Source: JBHJOF01 sp050330055 (GTDB taxonomy: Bacteria; Pseudomonadota; Alphaproteobacteria; Kiloniellales; JAKSDN01). Taken from it: DNA of 7,416 nucleotides. The stretch's first letter is position 1; every line of letters begins with the position of its first letter. Where the stretch lies: positions 1-7,416 of the forward strand of contig JBHJOF010000309.1 of NCBI GenBank assembly GCA_050330055.1. Reading direction: 5' to 3'. Below the pieces are notes generated by a model. The model was not told the DNA's origin. It saw nothing but the letters and a program-made list of their open reading frames with translations, and did not search any database. The position numbers were made by a program, and so were the translations under genes. Of this stretch, positions 1 through 5,310 are shown piece after piece.

Positions 1-664
1 CGCGCGCCAGGGCCGGCATGAGCCGGCGCAGGCGCACCCGGGCGTGCGTCAGGTCGCGATTGCTCGGGTCCTCGATCCAGTCGATGCCGCGCGCCGCGAG
101 CGTCGCCTCGAGGGCGGCCTTGGGCTGGCCCAGCAAGGGCCGCAGGAGACGGACCCGCGGCGTCTCGCTGACCGCCGCCATGGCCGCCAGGCCGTCGAGA
201 CCGCTGCCGCGGCCGAGGCGCAGCAGCAGGGTCTCGGCCTGGTCCTCGCGGTGATGGCCAAGCGCCAGGAACAGCACGCCCTTACGCGCGCACCAGTCCT
301 CGAGCAGGGCGTAGCGCGCGTCGCGCGCCGCATTCTGCAGGCCGCCGCGCGGCCGCGCGTCGCGCCGCCGCAAGTCGCCGCGCCATTTCAGAGTGCGATG
401 CGCCAGGCCGAGCGGGCGCAGGATAGCCGCCACCTGCCGCGCCTCGGCCGCCGCTTCGGGCCGCAGGCCGTGATCGACCGTGAGCGCGGTGACGCCGCCG
501 CCCTTGGCCGCCGCCCAGTCGTGCAGCAGAAGCGCCAGCGCCAGGCTGTCGGCGCCGCCGGAGACGGCCACGGCGAGCTTCGGCGCCGGGCCGAAGGGGG
601 CCAGCGGCGCCATCAGTGCCGCGAAGTCCGTGGCGGAGAGCGGCCCCCGTGGCGCCCTGGGCAC
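1..664 (-). CDS. tilS: tRNA(Ile)-lysidine synthase TilS, 5' part only
   Basis: TilS uses ATP and lysine to convert the wobble cytidine of the CAU anticodon of tRNA-Ile2 to lysidine in the cytoplasm, so that the tRNA reads AUA and not AUG. About 221 residues are present; the C-terminal domains lie beyond position 1. With the GTG start at 664 the PP-loop SGGADS is at residues 35-40. It is followed by VDHGLRPEA, then the family signature LGHHREDQAETLLLRLGRG, then RPLLG and WIEDPSNRD, all typical of the N-terminal catalytic domain. The start is uncertain. GTG at 664 has GGGGCGAGGG just upstream and keeps the family-like stretch PLSATDFAALMAPL. TTG at 703 would add 13 residues, and ATG at 613 would drop 17 and has no visible ribosome site. 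It follows cpoB by about 60 bases and is probably co-transcribed with it. The family assignment is firm; only the start is open. Confidence 0.93.
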   Translation of the reverse strand, partial: MPRAPRGPLSATDFAALMAPLAPFGPAPKLAVAVSGGADSLALALLLHDWAAAKGGGVTALTVDHGLRPEAAAEARQVAAILRPLGLAHRTLKWRGDLRRRDARPRGGLQNAARDARYALLEDWCARKGVLFLALGHHREDQAETLLLRLGRGSGLDGLAAMAAVSETPRVRLLRPLLGQPKAALEATLAARGIDWIEDPSNRDLTHARVRLRRLMPALAR

Positions 665-722
665 AGCCCTCGCCCCGCGGTCAGGCGCGGCGGCGCCTGC
701 CAAGGCTCCCGCTAGCGGGCGA

Positions 723-1850
723 TCACTGGCAGGAGAGGCGCTGCTGCTCGCTGTTGGCCTGCTGGTGGATGGTTGCCGGCGCATCGGGATAGCGCTTCTT
801 CAGCTCCGCCAAGGTGCCGCAGGCATCGGCCGTCTGGCCGAGCGCGGCCAGCGACTTGCCGAGCTTCAGCAGGTTGTCGGGCGCCTTGGAGCTTTGCGGG
901 AACTTCTGGAAGCCTTCGGCGAAGGTGACCGCCGCGTCGCGGAACTGACCGCGCACGTAGTAGGTCTCGCCGAGCCAGTACTGGGCGTTGCCGGCCAGCG
1001 AATCATCGGGATAGCGCTCGAGGAACGAGGTCAGCGCTTGCTCGGCCGCCGGATAGTTGGCCTGACTCAAGAGCGCGAAGGCCTGGTCGTAGTGCTCCTT
1101 GGCGGTGCCGGCGGTCAGCGCCGCGGTCTGTTGCGCGGGCGCCGCCTGCGCCGGAGCCGGCTGGCCGCTCGCCGCCGCGCCGCCCTGCTGCTGGGCTTGC
1201 TGGCGCATCGCCTCGAGGTCACTGGCGGGCACGGCGCCCAGCACCTTGGGACCGCTGTCGAAGGTCGAGCCGGTGGCGGAGCCGGCCGCCTGGCCGCCCT
1301 GCGCCGGCTGGCCGCTCTGCGGCGCGCCGCCCAAGGGCTGTTGCGCGCCGGGTTGCATGCTCAACTGCTGCTCCGCCGCCGCGGGCCCACCGGGCGCGCC
1401 CTGCTCCAGGCGCTGCAGCCGCTGGTCGACGTCGGCCACCAGCGTGTCGAGGCGCTGGCCCACCTTGTTGATCTGGAACGAGACCTCCTCGATGCGGCCG
1501 GTCAGGCGGCGCATCTCGTCCTCTAGCTGATTCATGCGCAACTCCAGCCGCGCCAACAGCGGACGGCCGGACTCGTCTAACGCCTCTGTCGCCGCCGCGC
1601 CGGCGGGCGAGCCGCTGCCATAGACGTGGCGCTGCAGGGTGATCAGTTCCTGCTGCATCCGGTTGAGACGGTCGACCAGGGCCTGGTCCTGCGCCCGGGC
1701 GGCCGGGACCGCCATGCCGCTGGCCAACAGGACGGCGAGCAGGCCGGTCAGCAGCGCAGCCGACCGGAGAGCGCGCGGGACCGTGGCGCCGGAGCGGCCT
1801 GCGCAGCGCGCGGCGCGCCAGGAAAGGGAAAGGGATTTCGCCGCTGTCAT
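723..1850 (-). CDS. cpoB: Periplasmic coiled-coil/TPR protein CpoB (YbgF)
   Basis: In E. coli CpoB binds TolA and couples Tol-driven outer-membrane constriction to septal peptidoglycan synthesis. The chosen start gives 375 residues. A hydrophobic signal stretch at about 31-48 ends in ARA, with likely cleavage before Q54; the n-region of about 30 residues is long. Residues 54-75 and 95-150 are heptad-like (for example RLELRMNQLEDEMRRL) and match the trimerising coiled coil. Residues 151-248 form a Gln/Gly/Pro/Ala-rich linker. Residues 251-375 carry TPR-like repeats (KEHYDQAFALL, YWLGETYYVRGQFRDA, LLKLGKSLAALGQTADA). Two cysteines, C344 and C374, may pair. The ATG at 1850 is preferred because GGAG lies 8 bases upstream; an in-frame ATG at 1988 would add 46 low-complexity residues ahead of the signal peptide. 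The protein is longer than the E. coli one (about 260), mostly through the linker. Confidence 0.93.
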   Translation of the reverse strand: MTAAKSLSLSWRAARCAGRSGATVPRALRSAALLTGLLAVLLASGMAVPAARAQDQALVDRLNRMQQELITLQRHVYGSGSPAGAAATEALDESGRPLLARLELRMNQLEDEMRRLTGRIEEVSFQINKVGQRLDTLVADVDQRLQRLEQGAPGGPAAAEQQLSMQPGAQQPLGGAPQSGQPAQGGQAAGSATGSTFDSGPKVLGAVPASDLEAMRQQAQQQGGAAASGQPAPAQAAPAQQTAALTAGTAKEHYDQAFALLSQANYPAAEQALTSFLERYPDDSLAGNAQYWLGETYYVRGQFRDAAVTFAEGFQKFPQSSKAPDNLLKLGKSLAALGQTADACGTLAELKKRYPDAPATIHQQANSEQQRLSCQ

Positions 1851-1858
1851 CGCTCGAT

Positions 1859-1862
1859 CTCC
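1859..1862 (-). promoter_or_regulatory. Ribosome binding site of cpoB
   Basis: On the minus strand GGAG lies 8 bases before the ATG at 1850. It decides the start in favour of the form whose signal peptide is near the N-terminus, against the longer in-frame reading that begins at 1988. Confidence 0.6.
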
Positions 1863-2090
1863 GCTTACTGTGCCCCCCACCGCCTTCGGGGGTGCCTTCG
1901 GGGCGCTTTGCTGCTGCCTCGGGGGCTGCCTCGCGAGTGCCAGACCGACAGGCTGCCGGCCGCGCCGCAGGCCCCTGAGACGGCGCACGACCTATGGAAC
2001 GCAGCTCGGTCCATTTGGCTCCCCTGGATGTCGCTGGACGGCCTCGGGAATCCCATGGACGCTCCATGGATGCCGGGGGTTCTTGGCAGA

Positions 2091-2119
2091 ACTATGACGC
2101 GGGCGACATCCGGCCGCAA
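2091..2119 (-). promoter_or_regulatory. Weak candidate promoter for cpoB-tilS
   Basis: On the minus strand TTGCGG (2119-2114) and CATAGT (2096-2091) are separated by 17 bases. The -35 matches the sigma-70 consensus at 3 of 6 positions and the -10 at 4 of 6, so this could be chance. It lies downstream of both hairpins and about 240 bases before the cpoB start. Confidence 0.2.
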
Positions 2120-2129
2120 ATGGCAAGAG

Positions 2130-2154
2130 GCGCGCCGGCGGCGAGCCGGCGCGC
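2130..2154 (-). terminator. 10-bp GC-rich hairpin after pal, terminator-like
   Basis: A perfect inverted repeat has arms GCGCGCCGGC (2130-2139) and GCCGGCGCGC (2145-2154) around a 5-base loop. In the transcript it sits about 80 bases after the pal stop. It is followed by CTCTTGCCATTTG, which is only mildly T-rich, so it is a poor intrinsic terminator by the E. coli rule. It could attenuate transcription or protect the 3' end of an upstream mRNA against exonucleases. Confidence 0.4.
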
Positions 2155-2183
2155 TAGGCGTCCGTCTAGACTCCGCTGGACGA

Positions 2184-2206
2184 GGGCGGCGGATCCGTCG
2201 CCGCCC
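2184..2206 (-). repeat. 8-bp GC-rich inverted repeat just after pal
   Basis: Arms GGGCGGCG (2184-2191) and CGCCGCCC (2199-2206) pair perfectly across a 7-base loop. It begins about 27 bases after the pal stop codon and has no T-run behind it. Together with the hairpin at 2130-2154 it makes a tandem of stable structures in the pal 3' region. A role in mRNA stability is more likely than classical termination. Confidence 0.4.
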
Positions 2207-2232
2207 ACCGAACGGCGTCAGGCGCCTCGCCG

Positions 2233-2733
2233 TCAGTTGACGACGAAGACCCCGCGGCGGTTCTGCGCCCAGGCCTCTTGGTTCGAGCCCAGCACTGCCG
2301 GTCGTTCCTTGCCGTAGCTTATGGTGCTGAGACGGTTCGGATCGACGCCCAAGGCGATCAGGTAGTCGCGCACCGAGTTCGCGCGGCGCTCGCCGAGCGC
2401 CAGGTTGTACTCGCGCGTGCCCCGCTCATCGCAATGCCCCTCGACGCTCAGGGTTACCGCCGGATAAGTCTTTAGCCAGGTGGCGAGAGCTTCGACCGTA
2501 GCCTGCCCCTCGGGCTTCAAGTCGCTTCGGTCGTAATCGAAGAACACCCGATCGCCGACGTTGACCAGCAGGTGCTCCTGCGAGCCCTCGACGGGCCCCG
2601 GTAGCGCCTGGCTGGTGGTCGCGGTGCCGGTCGTAGAGCCGGTCCCGGAAGTCATCGCCGATTCGTCTGTATCGGAGGCGCAGGCAGCCAGCAGCAGGGC
2701 TGCTGCGAACACGGTGACAATCTGGAAGCGCAT
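2233..2733 (-). CDS. pal: Peptidoglycan-associated lipoprotein Pal
   Basis: Pal is anchored by lipid in the inner leaflet of the outer membrane, binds peptidoglycan stems and TolB, and accumulates at the division site through Tol activity. The product has 166 residues. A short signal sequence ends in the lipobox LLLAAC, with the acylated cysteine at C18. A Ser/Thr/Gly-rich tether covers about 19-45. An OmpA-like domain follows from about residue 58, with VFFDYDRSDL, EGHCDERGTREYN (98-110) and NLALGERRANSVRDYL. D102 and the conserved arginine of the second helix are the expected diaminopimelate contacts. ATG at 2733 is chosen because GAAGGA lies 6 bases upstream and the lipobox is then correctly placed; an in-frame ATG at 2775 would add 14 residues before the signal. 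A second cysteine (C101) replaces the alanine of E. coli Pal. The assignment is firm. Confidence 0.98.
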   Translation of the reverse strand: MRFQIVTVFAAALLLAACASDTDESAMTSGTGSTTGTATTSQALPGPVEGSQEHLLVNVGDRVFFDYDRSDLKPEGQATVEALATWLKTYPAVTLSVEGHCDERGTREYNLALGERRANSVRDYLIALGVDPNRLSTISYGKERPAVLGSNQEAWAQNRRGVFVVN

Positions 2734-2739
2734 GTCTTG

Positions 2740-2745
2740 TCCTTC
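2740..2745 (-). promoter_or_regulatory. Ribosome binding site of pal
   Basis: GAAGGA on the minus strand sits 6 bases before the ATG at 2733. It is the strongest Shine-Dalgarno in the window, fits high expression of an abundant lipoprotein, and fixes the start. Confidence 0.75.
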
Positions 2746-2858
2746 TGTGAATCCCCGGGATGTCGTCGCCAACACTCTCGACTAGTCGCCGGCAAATAGA
2801 GGCCAGTAATACCGCTCGAAACCCCCGACTTCTGACCCACTACCTCGGAGATTGGCGC

Positions 2859-2887
2859 AATATAAAGGCCGATTCTTAGGGAATCAA
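2859..2887 (-). promoter_or_regulatory. Candidate sigma-70-type promoter for pal
   Basis: On the minus strand TTGATT (2887-2882) is followed after exactly 17 bases by TATATT (2864-2859). The -35 matches consensus at 4 of 6 positions and the -10 at 5 of 6, in an otherwise GC-rich region. The -35 lies in the last codons of tolB and the spacer covers the tolB stop. Transcription would begin near 2852 and leave a leader of roughly 120 bases before pal. A separate promoter would allow Pal to be made in excess over the motor proteins. Confidence 0.5.
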
Positions 2888-4213
2888 GGGGGACCAGGCC
2901 GGATCAGAAGCATCGATCGGCGTCACCAGCTCACGCTCGTTGAAGCCGGTCAGATCGATCGTATAGACCTTGCTCGTCACCTGGCCGCGCGAATCGGCCG
3001 GATTCTGCCGGAAGAAGGCAAGTACCCGTCCGTTCGGCGCCCAGGTCGGGCTTTCCACCAGGAAGCCCTTGGCCAGCATGCGTTCGCCGCTGCCGTCCGG
3101 CCGCATTATCCCGATATAGAACTCGCCGCCGGAAATTCGTGTGAAGGCGATCAAATCGCCGCGCGGCGACCACACGGGAGTCGCATAGCGCCCCTGGTTG
3201 AAGCTGATCCGGTGCACGTTGCTGCCGTCGGCGTTCATGACGTAGAGCTGCTGCGTGCCGCCCCGGTCGGAGTTGAACACGACCTGGCTGCCGTCCGGCG
3301 AGAAGGAGGGCGAGGTGTCGATCGCCGGGTGATTGGTCAGGCGCTGAACCCTCCGGGTCCTGAGGTCCATGGTGTAAATCTCGGAGTTGCCCCCGCTGGC
3401 GGCGCTCATGACCACCTGGTTGCCGTCGGGCGAGAAGCGCGGCGCGAAGGTCATGCCCGGGAAGTCGCCCAGCACCTCCTGCTGACCTGTGGATAAGTTG
3501 AAGAGATAGACCCGCGGCACGTTACCGACATAAGAGAGGTAGGTGATCTCCTGCGAGGTCGGCGAGAAGCGCGGCGTCAGCACCAGCTCGTTGCCGTCGG
3601 TCAGGAAGCGGTGGTTCTCGCCGTCCTGGTCCATGATCGCCAGGCGCTTGACGCGGCGGTTCTGCGGCCCGCTCTCGGCGACATAGACGATGCGCGTGTC
3701 GAAGTAGCCTTCCTCGCCCGTCAGGCGCTTATAGATCACGTCGGCGATGATGTGCGCCACGCGGCGCCAGTTGCTCGGCACCGTGAAGTAGGCGAGCCCG
3801 GTCATCTGCTGCTCGGCGAAGACGTCCCACAGCCGGAACTCGACCCGCAGGCGTCCGTCCGGCTGCATCTCGACGCCGCCCTGGATCAGTGCCTGAGCAT
3901 TGATCAGGCGCCAGTCGCCGAAGCGCGGGCCGCTGCGCAGGCTGGCCGCGTCCTGGATGAAAGCGCCCCTGTCGATCGGGCGAAACAGGCCCGAGCGCTC
4001 GAGGTCGGCGGCCACCACCGAAGAGATGTCCCGTCCGGTTCTGGCCTCCTCCTCGGTCGGGCCATAGAAGTCTGTCACGGCGACCGGCAAAGGCTCGACG
4101 AAGCCCTGGGTGATGTCGACCGTGAGCTGGGCGCTGAGCGGCCCGGCGCTCATCACGATTGCGGCGCAGGCGAGGGCGGCGCATCGCAGCAGCGCGGTCA
4201 TCTTCAGCCTCAT
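2876..4213 (-). CDS. tolB: Periplasmic Tol-Pal propeller protein TolB
   Basis: TolB is the soluble periplasmic partner that binds Pal through its propeller and TolA through its N-terminus, and so controls whether Pal is free to bind peptidoglycan. The product has 445 residues, the usual family size. A signal peptide ends at LSA28, giving a mature N-terminus QLTVDIT, the region that acts as the TolA-binding box in E. coli. Residues about 40-165 form the N-terminal alpha/beta domain. The six-bladed propeller follows, with blade motifs PRFSPTSQEITYLS (214), PRFSPDGNQVVMS (258), PSFSPDGSQVVFNS (302), PVWSPRGDLIAFT (346), PTWAPNGRVLAF (389) and the closing PAWSPLIP at the C-terminus. ATG at 4213 is supported by AGAGG and TAGG upstream and by the signal peptide; ATG at 4282 would add 23 unlikely residues. 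Gaps of about 140 bases flank it on both sides. Confidence 0.97.
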   Translation of the reverse strand: MRLKMTALLRCAALACAAIVMSAGPLSAQLTVDITQGFVEPLPVAVTDFYGPTEEEARTGRDISSVVAADLERSGLFRPIDRGAFIQDAASLRSGPRFGDWRLINAQALIQGGVEMQPDGRLRVEFRLWDVFAEQQMTGLAYFTVPSNWRRVAHIIADVIYKRLTGEEGYFDTRIVYVAESGPQNRRVKRLAIMDQDGENHRFLTDGNELVLTPRFSPTSQEITYLSYVGNVPRVYLFNLSTGQQEVLGDFPGMTFAPRFSPDGNQVVMSAASGGNSEIYTMDLRTRRVQRLTNHPAIDTSPSFSPDGSQVVFNSDRGGTQQLYVMNADGSNVHRISFNQGRYATPVWSPRGDLIAFTRISGGEFYIGIMRPDGSGERMLAKGFLVESPTWAPNGRVLAFFRQNPADSRGQVTSKVYTIDLTGFNERELVTPIDASDPAWSPLIP

Positions 4214-4219
4214 GATTAG

Positions 4220-4228
4220 CCTACCTCT
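4220..4228 (-). promoter_or_regulatory. Ribosome binding site of tolB
   Basis: The minus strand reads AGAGGTAGG ahead of the ATG at 4213, with AGAGG 10 bases and TAGG 6 bases upstream. It supports the shorter start that places the signal peptide at the N-terminus. Confidence 0.5.
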
Positions 4229-4305
4229 TTGGCTCTGGTTCGCTTGCCGGTTCGTGCATCGCGGCGGGCCAATGTGTAGCAATGATTGACCCGTCGGCCC
4301 AGGGG

Positions 4306-4337
4306 CATCCTATGGGGGGCATCCTTAGAGACATCCT
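4306..4337 (-). repeat. Three CATCCT hexamers in the tolA-tolB gap
   Basis: CATCCT occurs at 4306-4311, 4320-4325 and 4332-4337 (AGGATG on the minus strand), with start-to-start spacings of 14 and 12 bases. The first two share a longer GGGGCATCCT core. They lie 17-48 bases after the tolA stop, in the 141-base gap before tolB. I see no clear promoter or terminator in this gap. The repeats could be a binding site cluster or chance. Confidence 0.35.
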
Positions 4338-4354
4338 CGTCGGCATTCACCGGC

Positions 4355-5305
4355 TTATCCACCAAACATCTGGCGCGGATTGAAGTTCAAGGTCATGTCG
4401 CGCCAGACCTCGAACTTGTTGAGCGGGAGCTCGAACGGGCTGCAGCGGTATACCGCGCGGCGCGCGTTCTCGGCCGCACTGCGGAAGTAGCCGTCCACCA
4501 GCAGGCGCGGCTGATCGACGATCTGCACGTCGCGCACCGTGCCGTCCGGGTTGAGCGTGACCCGGATCGAGACCACCAGGTCCTCGGCCTCGCGGGCACC
4601 GGGCTCGAGTCGCCAGCAGGCGGACATCTGCCGCTGGATCAGGCGCACCATCTCGTTCACCTCGATGGCGCTGGGCTGGCGCTGCGAGGCCGGCGTGTCG
4701 GTCTCGGTCGTCGCGGCCTGCTGCTGCGGTGCCGGCTCGGACTTCAGCTTCTCGACGTTGCGCAGGATCGAGGTGAGCTGGTCCGGTTCCTCCTTCCGCT
4801 TCTCCGGCGTCGGCGCGGCCATCTTGATCTCGGGCTTCTTGCGCGGCGTCGGCGGCGGCACCTCGCTCTTCGGCTCAGGCTCGGGCTGCGTCTGCGGCTG
4901 TGGCTCGGGTTCGGGCTCGGGTTCCGGCTCGGGCTCAGGTTCGGGCTCAGGTTCGGGCTCCGGCTCGGGTTCCGGCTCGGGAGCCGGTTCCGGCCCGGGC
5001 TCGGGAGCGGGCGTCGGCTCGGGCTCGGGCGCAGGCTCGGGCGTCGGCGGCTGCACGGCGGCAAGCTGCGGCTCCGGCTTGGGCGCAGGCGGCGGCAGCT
5101 CGATCTTCTCGGGCTGTGGTTCCGGCTCCGGTTCGGGTTCCGGGACGGGCGTAGGGGCGACCGCTTCCTCGGTCTCCACGGTGAGAACCTCGACCGGAAT
5201 CGGCGGCGAGACCTGCGGCGGCGACACGAAGGACGGCAGCCCGAACACCAGGATCAGGACAACGACGACGTGCAGCAGAGCCGAAAGGGAAGCGCCCAAA
5301 GGCAT
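4355..5305 (-). CDS. tolA: Tol envelope protein TolA, TonB-like Pro/Glu-rich form
   Basis: TolA is anchored in the inner membrane, is driven by TolQR and reaches across the periplasm to TolB, Pal and CpoB. The product has 316 residues. One membrane helix at about 6-24 (SLSALLHVVVVLILVFGLP) includes the histidine near the SxxxH motif that TolA and TonB use to couple to their motors. Residues 51-145 are Pro/Glu-rich, with an unbroken Pro-Glu run at 109-135. Residues 150-195 are charged. The globular C-terminal domain at about 212-312 holds SACWRLEPGA and VRDVQIVDQPRLLVDGYF, with C230 and C288 as a probable disulfide. The long Ala/Lys helix of enterobacterial TolA is replaced by a TonB-style rod, so from sequence alone it could be taken for TonB; position after tolR argues for TolA. 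ATG at 5305 is 5 bases after the tolR stop; CTG at 5314 is an alternative start. Confidence 0.92.
   Translation of the reverse strand: MPLGASLSALLHVVVVLILVFGLPSFVSPPQVSPPIPVEVLTVETEEAVAPTPVPEPEPEPEPQPEKIELPPPAPKPEPQLAAVQPPTPEPAPEPEPTPAPEPGPEPAPEPEPEPEPEPEPEPEPEPEPEPEPEPQPQTQPEPEPKSEVPPPTPRKKPEIKMAAPTPEKRKEEPDQLTSILRNVEKLKSEPAPQQQAATTETDTPASQRQPSAIEVNEMVRLIQRQMSACWRLEPGAREAEDLVVSIRVTLNPDGTVRDVQIVDQPRLLVDGYFRSAAENARRAVYRCSPFELPLNKFEVWRDMTLNFNPRQMFGG
4901..4981 (-). repeat. Degenerate hexamer tract encoding 13 Pro-Glu pairs in TolA
   Basis: The stretch consists of in-frame hexamers of the type CCN-GAR read on the minus strand and codes for residues 109-135 of TolA. Codons vary (CCC, CCG, CCA, CCT; GAG, GAA), so the DNA repeat is imperfect while the protein repeat is perfect. 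That suggests selection on the protein. The flanks (4871-5155) continue as a less regular Pro/Glu/Ala-rich region. Such hexamer arrays are prone to length changes in whole codons pairs. Confidence 0.85.
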
Positions 5306-5310
5306 AGGAT

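Larger units (their letters stand above)
1851..2232. other. 382-base pal-cpoB gap with hairpins, no convincing gene
   Basis: This is the largest non-coding stretch in the window. Open frames cross it on both strands, but none has a recognisable domain, a good ribosome site or sensible composition, so I call no gene. It holds two perfect GC-rich inverted repeats (2184-2206 and 2130-2154). It also holds a CCATGG-5-CCATGG inverted repeat (about 2053-2069), a weak promoter-like pair (2091-2119) and two direct copies of GCCTTCGGGG (1882-1891 and 1894-1903). The layout, hairpins after pal followed by a possible promoter before cpoB, would suit partial uncoupling of cpoB from the upstream genes. That reading is inference. 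Confidence 0.6.

Noticed and set aside
44..715. 223-codon plus-strand frame at the low end of the window
   Set aside because: It is antisense to the unmistakable TilS PP-loop and GHHREDQAET motifs and is Arg/Ala/Gln-rich without a domain.
480..1526. 348-codon open frame on the plus strand opposite tilS and cpoB
   Set aside because: It spans two unrelated genes of the other strand, has no recognisable motif and is typical of spurious frames in GC-rich DNA.
1851..1988. Longer cpoB reading from the ATG at 1988
   Set aside because: The extra 46 residues are low-complexity Arg/Pro/Gln and would put the signal peptide about 80 residues from the N-terminus, while the ATG at 1850 has a proper ribosome site.
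1865..2119. 84-codon minus-strand frame in the pal-cpoB gap
   Set aside because: There is no convincing ribosome site, signal or domain, it runs into the cpoB leader, and its frame changes through hairpin and repeat sequence. I see too little to call a small gene.
3611..4219. 202-codon plus-strand frame opposite tolB, and a similar one at 2852-3496
   Set aside because: Both are shadows of the TolB propeller coding sequence, with no independent ribosome site or family features.
4901..4981. Short tandem repeat that could resemble a CRISPR or satellite array
   Set aside because: The units are in-frame hexamers coding Pro-Glu inside TolA, with no spacers and no repeat-unit length typical of CRISPR.
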